DNA of 35,430 nt from Marinobacter sp. (GCA_014762755.1 JABURI010000182.1:1-35430); one strand, 5' to 3'. Counted from the first letter of the stretch, positions 8,069 through 17,117 are shown. Notes: generated by a model not told the origin, from the sequence alone. Translations and numbers: made by a program.

Positions 8069-9319
8069 ATGTCCGCTCTTGATACTGTTCTGATTATTCT
8101 TGCTGTTCTGGCTCTTCTGGGAGTCATCTTCGAAGAGATCACCCACGTCAATAAAGCCAAGGTTACGCTGTTTTTCGGCACGCTGGCCTGGGTGTTGCTG
8201 TTCCTGTTCAGCGACTCACCCGAGGAGACCCAGGCCGTCACCACCGGACTCACGGAGAGCATTGCCGAAATCGCCGGGCTGTGGCTGTTTCTGGTCGCGG
8301 CGATGACCTTCGTCGCCTACCTGAATAAAAAGGGAATGATCGAGAACGTGATCTATCTGATCATGCCGAGGCAGGTAAGCGAACGGCGACTGCTGTTCCT
8401 GACCGGTCTGTTCTGTTTCATTTTCTCGTCTTTAGCAGACAATATAACTGCCACTTTAGTCTCATGCTCCCTGATTCTGTCCCTGAATCTGGAGCTGAAA
8501 AAGCGCCTCCAGTTCGTCACTCTGGTGGTTTTTGCGGTGAACTCCGGAGGCGTTTCGCTGATCACCGGCGACGTCACCACACTGATGATCTTCCTCGCGG
8601 ACAAGGTGGAAATACTGACTTTGCTGACCCTGGCCATCCCCGCCTCCATCACGGTTTTCATTCTCGCCGTATTCCTCTCCAGGGGACTGACCGGCACTGT
8701 GACGCTGCGATCAAACACCACACCGGTGCGCCGGGTGGACGCGGTGATCAGCGCCCTGTTTTTGTTAACAATCCTGGGCACCATCGCGGGCAACGCCCTG
8801 TTCAGTATTCCGCCGGTTCTCACGTTTCTGTTCGGCCTCTCGATCATGTTCCTGGTCTCCCGATTCATGAGCAACGACTCGGACCTGGACCCGATCCTGG
8901 AATACATCCGGGTCATCGAATTCGAGACCCTGCTCTTCTTTCTGGGCATCCTGCTGCTGGTGGGCATGCTCAAGGAAATCCACGCTCTGGATTCCCTCGT
9001 GGCGATCTACGATCTGCTCCCCCCGCTGTACGCCAATTACCTGATGGGAATCTTCTCGGCGGTTATCGATAATGTGCCGCTGACGGCGGCGCTGCTGAAA
9101 GCGGGCATCGCCATGACGCCGGGAGAATGGATGGGGTTGACATACGCTGTCGGCGTTGGCGGTTCGCTGCTGATTATCGGTTCCGCCGCGGGCATTGTGG
9201 CCATGAGCAAGATCGAAGGGCTGACCTTCGGTGCCTACATGCGGTATCTTGCCCACCTCCTCGCAGCTTACACCCTCGGCTATGCCGGGGTATTCATGCT
9301 CGGACGATTCATAAACTGA
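8069..9319 (+). CDS. nhaD: Na+/H+ antiporter, NhaD family
   Basis: The 416-residue protein is almost entirely hydrophobic, with roughly eleven to thirteen predicted membrane segments, and matches the NhaD type of the ion transporter superfamily. Supporting stretches include GVIFEEITHVNKAK near residues 18-31, SSLADNITATLVSC near 120-133, NSGGVSLITGDVTT near 157-170 and FSAVIDNVPLTAALLKAG near 330-347. It expels Na+ (or Li+) in exchange for protons across the inner membrane and is common in halophiles and marine bacteria. The ATG at 8069 is preceded by the weak Shine-Dalgarno GGGGTG. The next gene starts 13 bases after its stop, so the two are probably one operon for cation balance. Confidence 0.92.
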   Translation: MSALDTVLIILAVLALLGVIFEEITHVNKAKVTLFFGTLAWVLLFLFSDSPEETQAVTTGLTESIAEIAGLWLFLVAAMTFVAYLNKKGMIENVIYLIMPRQVSERRLLFLTGLFCFIFSSLADNITATLVSCSLILSLNLELKKRLQFVTLVVFAVNSGGVSLITGDVTTLMIFLADKVEILTLLTLAIPASITVFILAVFLSRGLTGTVTLRSNTTPVRRVDAVISALFLLTILGTIAGNALFSIPPVLTFLFGLSIMFLVSRFMSNDSDLDPILEYIRVIEFETLLFFLGILLLVGMLKEIHALDSLVAIYDLLPPLYANYLMGIFSAVIDNVPLTAALLKAGIAMTPGEWMGLTYAVGVGGSLLIIGSAAGIVAMSKIEGLTFGAYMRYLAHLLAAYTLGYAGVFMLGRFIN

Positions 9320-9332
9320 GGCTTTACTCGAT

Positions 9333-10322
9333 ATGTTGATGGCTTTTGGCTCGATCATTGCCGGGCTGGTACTTCTGGTCTGGAGCGCCGACAAATTCGT
9401 CGAAGGTGCCGCGGCAACCGCCAAGCACCTGGGCATGCCCACCCTGCTGATCGGCATGGTGATCATCGGCTTTGGCACCTCCGCGCCCGAACTGGCGGTA
9501 TCGGCCATGGCGGCGGCCGATGGCAATCCCGGCCTGGCACTGGGTAACGGCTACGGCTCCAACATCACCAATATTGCCCTGATTGTCGGCCTGACCGCGG
9601 TCATCGCACCCATCGCGGTGCATTCCCAGGTGATCCGCAAGGAACTGCCCCTGCTGGTGATCCTGACCCTGATCGCCGGGTCCCAGCTGATCGACGGCAA
9701 TCTGACCCGGCTGGACGGCGCCGTTCTGCTGCTGGTATTCGCGGGTGTGATGGGCTGGTCCATTTTTCAGGGCATCCGCGGCAAGGATGACCCGCTGGGC
9801 GGGGAAACCGATGCCGAGATCATCGCCCACCCCATACCGCTCAAATCCGCCATCCTGTGGCTGGTGGTCGGCCTGGTACTTCTGGTGGTCAGCTCCCGGA
9901 TCCTGGTGTGGGGCGCGGTGACCATTGCCCAGAGTCTGGGGGTCAGTGATCTGGTGATCGGCCTGACCATCGTGGCCATCGGCACCTCGCTGCCGGAACT
10001 GGCCTCGGCCTTGGCGGCGGTGAAAAAGAACGAACATGACCTGATCCTCGGCAACATTCTGGGATCGGGAATTTTCAATACCCTGGCCGTGGTTGGGCTT
10101 GCGGCCGCGATTGAGCCACTGAAAGTCGATCCGGAAGTACTGTACCGGGACTGGACGCTGATGCTCGCCCTGACCGTTGGCTTGCTGGTCATGGGCTTCG
10201 GCCTGACGGGCTGGCGCAAGCGGATTTCCCGGTTCGATGGCGGTGCGCTGCTGCTGGTTTACGTCGCCTATACCGGCTACCTGCTCACGACCGTGGTAAC
10301 CGCAGGAACCTCCGCCACCTGA
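9333..10322 (+). CDS. yrbG: Ca2+/Na+ antiporter of the CaCA family (YrbG-like)
   Basis: The 329-residue membrane protein has the internal duplication of the cation/Ca2+ exchanger family. The first alpha-repeat has GFGTSAPEL (46-54) and GNGYGSNITNI (71-81). The second has IGTSLPEL (216-223) and GNILGSGIFN (240-249). The Glu in each TSxPEL motif is the usual ion ligand. About ten membrane segments are expected, with a charged cytoplasmic loop at 147-168. It likely exchanges Ca2+ for Na+ at the inner membrane, so pairing with NhaD makes a Na+-based cation module. No terminator is visible in the 17-base gap to the convergent acyltransferase gene. Confidence 0.92.
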   Translation: MLMAFGSIIAGLVLLVWSADKFVEGAAATAKHLGMPTLLIGMVIIGFGTSAPELAVSAMAAADGNPGLALGNGYGSNITNIALIVGLTAVIAPIAVHSQVIRKELPLLVILTLIAGSQLIDGNLTRLDGAVLLLVFAGVMGWSIFQGIRGKDDPLGGETDAEIIAHPIPLKSAILWLVVGLVLLVVSSRILVWGAVTIAQSLGVSDLVIGLTIVAIGTSLPELASALAAVKKNEHDLILGNILGSGIFNTLAVVGLAAAIEPLKVDPEVLYRDWTLMLALTVGLLVMGFGLTGWRKRISRFDGGALLLVYVAYTGYLLTTVVTAGTSAT

Positions 10323-10339
10323 CCTCAAGCGGGGCCGGC

Positions 10340-11104
10340 TTACTCGGCCTCGCCATCACCCAGCAGGTCTTCCAACCTGCCACGCACCTCACTCATGATC
10401 CCGGGCAGGTCCTGTTTGGATCTGCCCGCCACATCCAGGGGCTCGCCAACCCGCACATCCACCGGCTGGCCAAGGTTGATCTGCCAGGTTCGGGCCGGCA
10501 GTACCTGATGAATCCCCCGGATCGCCACCGGCACGATCACCGCTTCGGTATCCAGGGCCAGATGGAAACAGCCTTTCTTGAACGGCAGCAGTTTACCATC
10601 CGGTGAACGGGTACCCTCCGGCGCGGCCCAGAGTACGATACCGCTTTCCATCATGCCCCGGGCGTGCTCGAGATCCCGGACGGCCCGGTTCCGATTGGAA
10701 CGGTCCACCGACGGAAACTCGGCGGCCCGCATGGCTTGGCCAAGCAGAGGGATACTGAACAGTTCCTTTTTCGCCAGCATGCGGATCGAGCCGGGCAAAG
10801 AGACGAAACTGACCGGGATATCGTAGTGGCTGGCGTGGGTACACATGATGATGTACCGCCGGCCATCTCCGAAATCCGGCACGGCTCCCCGAACAGTCAG
10901 ATTGGCCCGCACCAGCCGCAGTAACGCGGCCGACCATTGCCGGCAATACTGGTCCACGATCCGGCGATCGAGCTTGCCGAACAGGGCCCGGAGCAGGATC
11001 AGAACCGAATACAGGGCCGTCAGCCCCACTGATCCGAGCACCACACCGGCACGGCGCAGGAGCGTGGCGGATTCGGTCAGTGGATTCAGTTTCAGTCGGA
11101 TCAT
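10340..11104 (-). CDS. plsC: 1-acyl-sn-glycerol-3-phosphate acyltransferase family protein
   Basis: This 254-residue protein of the PlsC/LPLAT family transfers an acyl chain to lysophosphatidate or a related acceptor at the inner membrane. Motif I is H90-ASHY-D95, the catalytic HX4D. Motif II lies around FPSVDRSNRN (130-139), motif III is EGTRS (163-167), and the VPVAIRG stretch is motif IV. A hydrophobic segment at about 20-40 should anchor the protein. The length fits PlsC (about 240-260). AAGGA lies about 10 bases before the ATG. Marinobacter-like genomes can carry several PlsC paralogues, so this may not be the main phospholipid enzyme; the symbol is by family. Confidence 0.85.
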   Translation of the reverse strand: MIRLKLNPLTESATLLRRAGVVLGSVGLTALYSVLILLRALFGKLDRRIVDQYCRQWSAALLRLVRANLTVRGAVPDFGDGRRYIIMCTHASHYDIPVSFVSLPGSIRMLAKKELFSIPLLGQAMRAAEFPSVDRSNRNRAVRDLEHARGMMESGIVLWAAPEGTRSPDGKLLPFKKGCFHLALDTEAVIVPVAIRGIHQVLPARTWQINLGQPVDVRVGEPLDVAGRSKQDLPGIMSEVRGRLEDLLGDGEAE

Positions 11105-11208
11105 GGTTGCTCTGTCCTTCTCCGGGGCGTCGTATTTTCAGCAGGCTGTGCCAGTAGCGGCGCATTATAGCCGGTCCCGTTGCCGCTGGAGAACAGCGGA
11201 AATTTGCA

Positions 11209-11237
11209 TTGATCAATTATCAAACTCAGCCTATAAA
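11209..11237 (+). promoter_or_regulatory. Sigma-70 promoter of sorAB
   Basis: A -35 TTGATC (11209-11214) and a -10 TATAAA (11232-11237) are separated by 17 bases, upstream of sorA. The -35 sits inside an inverted repeat TTGAT-N5-ATCAA (11209-11223), which could bind a regulator. The leader to the ATG would be about 68 bases. Confidence 0.6.
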
Positions 11238-11311
11238 TAATAAGGATATAACTGCGGCACACCGGCCGCGGAAGGCAATGCCTTCGTACAAGACCAAAAA
11301 GGAGAGGCACC

Positions 11312-12538
11312 ATGAAACACCCGACCGAGATGAAACGGGGGCCCAACGACCCCGGTCTCGAGAACCCCGGACGCAGAACCATGCTGCTGGGCAGCGCTGG
11401 AGCCATGGCGGCGGTGAGCCTGTTGGGCTTCACTCCACTGGCTCGGGCTGAAGAACCCAAAACACTCCCTGATTACGTGGCCTGGAAGGAACGCAACGCA
11501 CTCATTCTTCATAGTGCCAACACCATGGAAACCCAGCGCAGCGCCATCGGCCAGGGGGTCATCACCTCCAGCGACCGCCTATTTGTCCGCAACAACCTGC
11601 CAGCTCCGTCCGAAGACATCGTCGCTGACCGGGATGCCTGGGAAGTGAACATCCAGGGCGTGAAAAATCCGCGCGCCCTGACCATCGGCGAACTCAAGAC
11701 CATGGGAGTCACCACCGTGGCATCCGTGCTCCAGTGTTCCGGTAATGGCCGGGCCTTCTTCCCCCACGGCGCCAGCGGCACCCAGTGGTCGGTCGGCGCC
11801 GCAGGTTGCGTCATGTGGACCGGTGTTCCGCTGAAAACCGTTGTCGAGGCCCTGGGCGGCCCTGCAGACGGCATGAAATACATCACCAGTACCGGCGGCG
11901 AATCCCTGCCCGACGGTATCGATCCCAAGACCATCATGGTGGAACGTTCCGTGCCGATGCACGCCCTGGACTCAGCCATGCTGGCCTGGGAGATGAATGA
12001 CGAGCCCCTGCCGCTGACCCATGGTGGCCCGCTGCGCATGGTGGTTCCGGGCTTCTATGGCGTAAACAACGTCAAATACGTCAAGAACGTGGCCTTTACC
12101 GAAAGCCAGACCGACGCCAAGATCCAGGCCTCCGGCTATCGGATTCGTGACGTGGGCAAGAAAGGAGCCCCTGACCAGCCGTCCATGTGGGAGATGAACG
12201 TCAAATCCTGGGTCACCGCTCCCCTGGAAACCGGTCGCGCCGGCCGCAACATGATCTATGGTGTGGCCTTCGGCGGCACCAAATCACTGGAGAAAGTGGA
12301 AGTTTCCACCGATGGCGGCCAGAGCTGGAAACAGGCCCAGTTCCTCGGACCGGACCTGGGCCCCTATGCCTGGCGCCCGTTTGTGATGGCCGCCGATCTT
12401 TCCGCCGGCGAACATCGTATTGTCAGTAAGGCAACCGATGTCGATGGCAACAGCCAGCCGGAAGGCCGCACTGAAAACGAGCGTGGCTACGGGCACAATG
12501 GCTGGAAGGATCACGGAGTCACAGTCACTGTAAGCTGA
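11312..12538 (+). CDS. sorA: Periplasmic molybdopterin sulfite dehydrogenase subunit (SorA-like)
   Basis: This 408-residue enzyme oxidises sulfite to sulfate using a molybdopterin cofactor. A twin-arginine signal (R21R22 in GRRTMLLGSAG, then a hydrophobic stretch to TPLARA near 45) predicts folded export by Tat. The molybdenum-ligating cysteine is Cys142 in LQCSGNGR. The C-terminal ~120 residues form the Mo-cofactor oxidoreductase dimerisation domain, with GGTKSLEKVEVSTDGGQSW typical of the fold in its middle. AAGGAG lies just before the ATG. The next gene encodes a small cytochrome c, the SorAB arrangement in which electrons pass to cytochrome c. Sulfite is the likeliest substrate from family and context. 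Confidence 0.88.
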   Translation: MKHPTEMKRGPNDPGLENPGRRTMLLGSAGAMAAVSLLGFTPLARAEEPKTLPDYVAWKERNALILHSANTMETQRSAIGQGVITSSDRLFVRNNLPAPSEDIVADRDAWEVNIQGVKNPRALTIGELKTMGVTTVASVLQCSGNGRAFFPHGASGTQWSVGAAGCVMWTGVPLKTVVEALGGPADGMKYITSTGGESLPDGIDPKTIMVERSVPMHALDSAMLAWEMNDEPLPLTHGGPLRMVVPGFYGVNNVKYVKNVAFTESQTDAKIQASGYRIRDVGKKGAPDQPSMWEMNVKSWVTAPLETGRAGRNMIYGVAFGGTKSLEKVEVSTDGGQSWKQAQFLGPDLGPYAWRPFVMAADLSAGEHRIVSKATDVDGNSQPEGRTENERGYGHNGWKDHGVTVTVS

Positions 12539-12604
12539 CCAACCGGGGCGGCTGACCAGGGAGAAGCAGTCGCCCCACCCTTATCATTATCGGATTCATA
12601 CCAG

Positions 12605-12925
12605 ATGAACAAAAATGCTGTATTGGCCATCGCCGGCCTGATGACCTTTTCTCTCCACGTATCAGCCGATGACCTTGCCACCCAGGGCAAGCAAGTCTTC
12701 ACCCAGGAAGCCCAACCTTCCTGCACCATCTGTCATACCCTCGCCGATGCCGGATCTGCCGGTGCCGTCGGCCCGAACCTGGATGACCTCAAACCCACCG
12801 AGGAGCAGGTCAGAATGGCCGTGACCCAAGGCGTTGGTGTCATGCCGGCGTTCGAAGAGAGCCTGTCGGAAGAGCAGATCAAGGCCGTCGCGCATTACGT
12901 CTCGAGCGTAACCGGCGGGAAGTAA
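12605..12925 (+). CDS. sorB: Monohaem cytochrome c, electron acceptor of sulfite dehydrogenase (SorB-like)
   Basis: The 106-residue protein has a Sec signal peptide (residues 1 to about 21, ending VSA) and one haem-binding motif CTICH (Cys40, Cys43, His44). Met80 in GVGVMPAF is the likely sixth iron ligand. It is a class I cytochrome c of the size of SorB. It lies 66 bases after sorA and before a clear terminator, so the pair forms a two-gene transcript. It should carry electrons from sulfite to the respiratory chain in the periplasm. Confidence 0.88.
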   Translation: MNKNAVLAIAGLMTFSLHVSADDLATQGKQVFTQEAQPSCTICHTLADAGSAGAVGPNLDDLKPTEEQVRMAVTQGVGVMPAFEESLSEEQIKAVAHYVSSVTGGK

Positions 12926-12930
12926 TAGAA

Positions 12931-12953
12931 AACGGGGCCTGCGCCCCGTTTTT
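12931..12953. terminator. Bidirectional terminator between sorB and msrB
   Basis: AACGGGGC (12931-12938) pairs with GCCCCGTT (12943-12950) around the loop CTGC, followed by TTTTT on the plus strand. On the minus strand the same stem is followed by TTTTC, so it can serve both convergent transcripts. Confidence 0.9.
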
Positions 12954-12962
12954 CAATTCCGA

Positions 12963-13388
12963 TCAACCTTGCTCCCTGAAGACCATGGCGATGGAGTTCA
13001 GGCAGTAGCGCTGTCCGGTCGGCGGCGGCCCATCGGGAAAGACATGCCCCAGGTGACTGTCACAGCGCGGGCATCGGATCTCGGTGCGAGCCATCCCGAG
13101 GCTGCTGTCTTCCAGGTAGCGGATATGGTCAGGGTCGAAGGGCTGGAAGAAACTCGGCCAGCCGGTCCCGGAGTCGAATTTCGAGTCCGAGCTGAACAGG
13201 GGCAGGTCGCACAGCCGGCAGTGATAGACACCGGCCTTCTTGTTATCGAGCAGGGTGCCACAGAACGGGTGCTCGGTGCCGTGATCGAGCAATACCCGCC
13301 GCTCTTCCGGCGTCAGGTCCGCCGCTTTCTCGTCCACCTGCGCCTGCGTCAATGGTGTCAGGTCATAACCTGCTGCAGATACAGTCAT
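12963..13388 (-). CDS. msrB: Peptide-methionine (R)-S-oxide reductase
   Basis: This 141-residue MsrB reduces the R-epimer of methionine sulfoxide in proteins. Two CxxC pairs, CRLC and CPRC, form the structural zinc site. The core [10 protein letters not shown] and the catalytic Cys129 in RYCLNS are intact. No export signal is present, so it is cytoplasmic. It follows msrA by 11 bases in one operon. Its neighbour across the terminator is the sulfite dehydrogenase; both relate to oxidative and sulfur chemistry, though no regulatory link is seen. Confidence 0.95.
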   Translation of the reverse strand: MTVSAAGYDLTPLTQAQVDEKAADLTPEERRVLLDHGTEHPFCGTLLDNKKAGVYHCRLCDLPLFSSDSKFDSGTGWPSFFQPFDPDHIRYLEDSSLGMARTEIRCPRCDSHLGHVFPDGPPPTGQRYCLNSIAMVFREQG

Positions 13389-13399
13389 CAGTTGTCTCC

Positions 13400-14050
13400 T
13401 CAGGCCTGGCCCGGTTCGTTGTCGGTGTATTCCGGCTTCAGTCGGTCGGCGTAGCTGTCCACCAGCTTTTCCATCTTGGGTGCAGCGACGGCCATGATGT
13501 AGGGCTGGTAGGGATTCCGGGCGGCAAAGTTCTGATGGTACTCCTCGGCCGGGTAGAAGGCCTCCAGCGGCTCCAGGCTGGTCACGATTGGATCGGGATA
13601 GACCCCGGCCGCATCCAGCTGATGGATGTAGGCCTCGGCCACCGCTTTCTGATCAGCTGTTTCGTAGAAAATGGCCGAGCGGTATTGGGTGCCCCGGTCA
13701 TTGCCCTGCCGGTTGAGCTGGGTCGGATCGTGGGCCACGGAAAAGAACACCTTCAGGAGCTCGCCAAAACTGACTTTTGCCGGATCATACCGGACTTCCA
13801 CCACCTCGGCGTGGCCGGTCGTGCCGGTGCACACCGCTTCGTAATTGGCGGTTTCCGCACGGCCCCCGGCATAACCGGAAGTCACCTGGCTGACACCGTC
13901 CATCGCCAGAAACACTGCTTCGACACACCAGAAACAGCCGCCGGCCAGGACCAGGCGCGCCTCATCACCGTCAGCGGGCAGATCCCGCTCCGGATCCGGA
14001 AAACGGCTTCTGGGTACCGTCAAACCCGGAATATTGCACGACTCTGTCAT
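13400..14050 (-). CDS. msrA: Peptide-methionine (S)-S-oxide reductase
   Basis: The 216-residue MsrA reduces the S-epimer of methionine sulfoxide. The catalytic motif is GGCFWC (Cys39, with Cys42 next to it), followed by VEAVF and later [13 protein letters not shown] and the [11 protein letters not shown] region typical of the family. The ATG at 14050 is chosen because AGAGG lies about 6 bases upstream; the frame stays open to 14200, but the extra 50 residues do not look like MsrA. It is the first gene of the msrA-msrB pair, which together repair both sulfoxide epimers. Confidence 0.95.
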   Translation of the reverse strand: MTESCNIPGLTVPRSRFPDPERDLPADGDEARLVLAGGCFWCVEAVFLAMDGVSQVTSGYAGGRAETANYEAVCTGTTGHAEVVEVRYDPAKVSFGELLKVFFSVAHDPTQLNRQGNDRGTQYRSAIFYETADQKAVAEAYIHQLDAAGVYPDPIVTSLEPLEAFYPAEEYHQNFAARNPYQPYIMAVAAPKMEKLVDSYADRLKPEYTDNEPGQA

Positions 14051-14253
14051 AGGAACCTCTGGATTGAATGTTTCTGTTGCTAGCTTAAAGAGTTTTACGA
14101 CGAAACCCCAAACCGGGACTTCCTTACCAAACATGAACATTGCGCCCGGGCAGTTGCATCCCCCCCTCAGCCAACCATAATGAAAGTCAGGGTTTGCCAA
14201 CGCTTTTCACGCAGGCACTCAGCCAGAACCCGCTCGGCATCAAGGAAAGAACA

Positions 14254-15228
14254 ATGACGGCAAGGGCTCGTGCACCTGAAAACCAGAACGAACTGCTGGA
14301 GTATCGCCTCAGCCTGCGCCTCGGGCCGGTACACGCACGCCAGAGGCTCGGCATCGAGCAAGAGTCCGAAGCCATGGTCTTTGGCAAGGATCACCGCTCT
14401 TTTCACCTGGAAAACCTGACCAATGCCCCTGGGCTGATTCGATTCTGCCTGAAGTGCGTCGGTCTGTTCCGCCGGGCCCAGGCCAATACCCTGAAACTGG
14501 CCACAGTCCACAACCAGTTCGTTATTCCAGACCTCCCGGAGGCCTTCGAGGGCTACCGCATCCTGCATCTGACCGACCTGCACGTGGATATGGACGAGGC
14601 CAACCTGCAGGCGGTGATTCGCCAGATCGAGCCTCTCGATTATGATCTGTGTGTACTGACCGGAGATTACCGGCGCCTGACCTGGGGCCCGGTGGATGAC
14701 GCCCTGGCGGGCATGGGCCGGTTACGCGCCGCGATCAAGGGCCGACCCTATGCGGTACTGGGCAACCATGACTCCATCCGAATGGTGCCCGCCCTGGAAG
14801 ACATGGGTTATCAGCTACTGCTGAACGAGATGGCGCCCCTGGAACGCAACGGCCAGAAGCTGTACCTGGCCGGCGTGGACGACGCTCACTTCTACAAGGT
14901 GCACAACCTGCACCGGGCCGGGGATGACATCCCCGTCGGGGCCATCAGCATCCTGCTCAGTCACACCCCGGAAATCTGGCGGGAAGCCGCCCACGCCGGC
15001 TACGACGTGTTCCTGTGTGGCCATACCCACGGCGGGCAGATCTGCCTGCCCGGCGGTATTCCGGTAACCCTGGACTCCGATTGCCCACGGCAGCTGGGCC
15101 GGGGCTACTGGCAGGTCAACGGGATGCAGGGGTATACCTCCCCCGGCGCCGGCACCTCGGTGCTGAATGTCCGGCTCAACAGCCCACCGGAGGTGACCAT
15201 CCACACCCTGACCCGCGGCCCCCTGTAA
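14254..15228 (+). CDS. Metallophosphoesterase (YkuE/YaeI-like)
   Basis: The 324-residue protein carries all calcineurin-type motifs: DLH (Asp108, His110), GDY (137-139), GNHD (170-173), SHTPE and GHTHGGQI, which bind two metal ions. This subgroup includes phosphodiesterases acting on lipid-linked substrates at the membrane, but the substrate here is unknown. The first ~85 residues are outside the catalytic fold and include a hydrophobic patch at about 60-75. The ATG at 14254 is preferred because AAGGA lies just upstream; the frame is open from 14140. It is transcribed alone and meets the CDP-archaeol synthase-like gene head-on with a 6-base gap. Confidence 0.85.
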   Translation: MTARARAPENQNELLEYRLSLRLGPVHARQRLGIEQESEAMVFGKDHRSFHLENLTNAPGLIRFCLKCVGLFRRAQANTLKLATVHNQFVIPDLPEAFEGYRILHLTDLHVDMDEANLQAVIRQIEPLDYDLCVLTGDYRRLTWGPVDDALAGMGRLRAAIKGRPYAVLGNHDSIRMVPALEDMGYQLLLNEMAPLERNGQKLYLAGVDDAHFYKVHNLHRAGDDIPVGAISILLSHTPEIWREAAHAGYDVFLCGHTHGGQICLPGGIPVTLDSDCPRQLGRGYWQVNGMQGYTSPGAGTSVLNVRLNSPPEVTIHTLTRGPL

Positions 15229-15234
15229 TCCGCT

Positions 15235-15717
15235 TCAGTGGGGCTTGTCGCGAATGCCGAGCTGATGCAGGAGCGGAGAAAACAGGATATTGGAGAGCGT
15301 GAACAGGATGACGACGAGCAACGCACTGCCCCACCCGACCGGCAACCAGAACACGGCAAGCATCATGGGCAGTGCCGCTTCCGGAATCTGATCCAGGCCT
15401 AGTGCCCGGGCGCTGGACTGTAGGCCCATCCGGCGTTTGATGAAGCTGCTGACCATGTCGCCCAGCAACCCCAGAAACCCGAACAGCGCTCCGAACAGGA
15501 AGCCCAGACCGGTGACCAGAGAAAACAGGGCGCACGCCAGGCAGCCGCTGATCAGCCCCCGCCAGGTCTTGCTCTTACCCAGCACGGGGCGACCGTCCGA
15601 CCAGAGCCGATTACCGTCGACCGGCTGATCCCAGTGCCTGCCGAAGATGCGGGCTGCCACCACAGGGGCACCGTTGGCGAGCACCAGCATGACGTACAAC
15701 TCCAGCGATAACAGCAA
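15235..15717 (-). CDS. CDP-archaeol synthase-like membrane protein (CarS/DUF46)
   Basis: This 160-residue protein has about four to five membrane segments and resembles the CarS/DUF46 family, related to CdsA-type cytidylyltransferases. The stretch DGRPVLGKSKTWRG (40-53) is the family signature, and FGFLGLLGDMVSSFIKRRMG (about 79-98) carries the likely metal-binding Asp. Archaeal members make CDP-archaeol; bacterial members are of unknown substrate and could activate a lipid with CTP. The start is TTG at 15717, supported by AAGGAG nine bases upstream. It lies 23 bases after fumC, so it is probably co-transcribed with it. Confidence 0.8.
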   Translation of the reverse strand: MLLSLELYVMLVLANGAPVVAARIFGRHWDQPVDGNRLWSDGRPVLGKSKTWRGLISGCLACALFSLVTGLGFLFGALFGFLGLLGDMVSSFIKRRMGLQSSARALGLDQIPEAALPMMLAVFWLPVGWGSALLVVILFTLSNILFSPLLHQLGIRDKPH

Positions 15718-15740
15718 CTGCCAGTGCTCCTTTCTGCGTG

Positions 15741-17117
15741 TCAGTCCAGACCACCCCGGGTCAGTTTCAGGGGGTCCATCAACTGCTCCAGGCGCGCCCG
15801 ACTCAGGCCACTGCGTTCCTCGGCCACGTCAATCACCGGGCGACCGGTCCGGTATGCTTCCTTGGCGATGTCTGCGGCAAGGCTGTACCCGATCTCCGGA
15901 TTCAGGGCGGTAACCAGTACCGGATTACGGCCGACGCCGGCATTCAGGTTGTCCGCGTTCACTGAGAAATCCTTGATGGCCTTGTCCGCCAAAATGGTAG
16001 CCGCATTGCTCAGCAGGCCGACCATATCCAGCAGGTTGCCACCCACCAGCGGCAACATCACATTGAGCTGGAAGTTACCGGACTGGCCGGCGATTGCCAC
16101 GGCGCTGTCCAGGCCCATCACCTGGGCACCCACCATCGCCACCGACTCGGGAATGACCGGATTGACCTTGCCCGGCATGATGCTGGAGCCCGGCTGCAGC
16201 GCGGGCAGGCTGATCTCCGCCAGGCCGTGGATCGGGCCACTGTTCATCCAGCGCAGGTCATTGGCGATCTTGGTGAGCACAATGGCCACACCCCGTAGCT
16301 GGGATGACAGCGCCACGGGCGCATCCACCGCACTCTGGCCGACAAACTTGTGTTCAAGGGACCGGAACGGATAGCCGGTATTGCTCTTGAGAAACTTGAC
16401 GAATTGTCCCGCGAACTCCGGCGCCGCATTCACGCCAGTGCCTACAGCCGTCCCCCCCTGCGGCACCGCCATCAGTTCGTCGGTTGCCGCTTCCACGCGT
16501 TGCTCTGCCGCGGCCAGTTGCTCACGCCAGGTCCGCAACTCCTGACCCAGGGTGACCGGCATGGCATCCATCAGGTGGGTCCGGCCGGTTTTCACCTGCT
16601 CCGTAAACAGGGCCTCCCGCTCGTAGATAACCCCCCGCAGGTGCGTCAGTGCCGGCACCAGGGATTCTTTAACCGCCATCACCGAACTGACATGGATCGC
16701 CGTGGGAATCACGTCGTTGGAGCTCTGGCTCATGTTGACGTGGTCATTGGGGTGAATATCCACGCCTTCTTGCCGGCACAGGGCAGCGATCACCTCGTTG
16801 GCGTTCATGTTGGTACTGGTGCCGGAACCGGTCTGGTAACGATCCACCGGAAACTGATCGGCGTAATCGCCGCTGATCAGGGCATCACAGGCCTGCACGA
16901 TGGCATCGCGCCGGGCGTTGTCGAGCAGTCCGAGGCTGGTGTTGGCCTCGGCGGCTGCCTTCTTGATCTGCGCAACCGCCTTGATGAAGTTGGCGGGCAT
17001 AGGCTGGCCGCTGACCGGAAAGTTGTCTACGGCTCGCTGGGTCTGGGCGCCCCAGAGTGCATCGGCGGGCACATGGATGTCACCCAGGCTGTCTTTCTCC
17101 GTTCTGAATTCGCTCAT
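15741..17117 (-). CDS. fumC: Class II fumarate hydratase
   Basis: The 458-residue iron-independent fumarase interconverts fumarate and malate in the TCA cycle. It shows TGSGTSTNMNANEV near residue 96, TGRTHLMDAMPVTLGQE near 176 and the superfamily signature GSSIMPGKVNP at 310-320. Length and motifs are normal for FumC. The start ATG follows a GGAGGGAAC-type ribosome site. It sits between a small protein of unknown function (83-base gap upstream) and the CarS-like gene. With mqo, the window holds two consecutive TCA steps, but not in one operon. Confidence 0.96.
   Translation of the reverse strand: MSEFRTEKDSLGDIHVPADALWGAQTQRAVDNFPVSGQPMPANFIKAVAQIKKAAAEANTSLGLLDNARRDAIVQACDALISGDYADQFPVDRYQTGSGTSTNMNANEVIAALCRQEGVDIHPNDHVNMSQSSNDVIPTAIHVSSVMAVKESLVPALTHLRGVIYEREALFTEQVKTGRTHLMDAMPVTLGQELRTWREQLAAAEQRVEAATDELMAVPQGGTAVGTGVNAAPEFAGQFVKFLKSNTGYPFRSLEHKFVGQSAVDAPVALSSQLRGVAIVLTKIANDLRWMNSGPIHGLAEISLPALQPGSSIMPGKVNPVIPESVAMVGAQVMGLDSAVAIAGQSGNFQLNVMLPLVGGNLLDMVGLLSNAATILADKAIKDFSVNADNLNAGVGRNPVLVTALNPEIGYSLAADIAKEAYRTGRPVIDVAEERSGLSRARLEQLMDPLKLTRGGLD

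Noticed and set aside
7746..8093. 115-codon plus-strand frame in the mqo/nhaD gap
   Set aside because: It has no ribosome site, overlaps the nhaD start in another frame, and its peptide has no domain-like composition.
11209..11223. FNR/Anr box upstream of sorA
   Set aside because: The arms TTGAT and ATCAA match, but the spacer is five bases; FNR sites need four.
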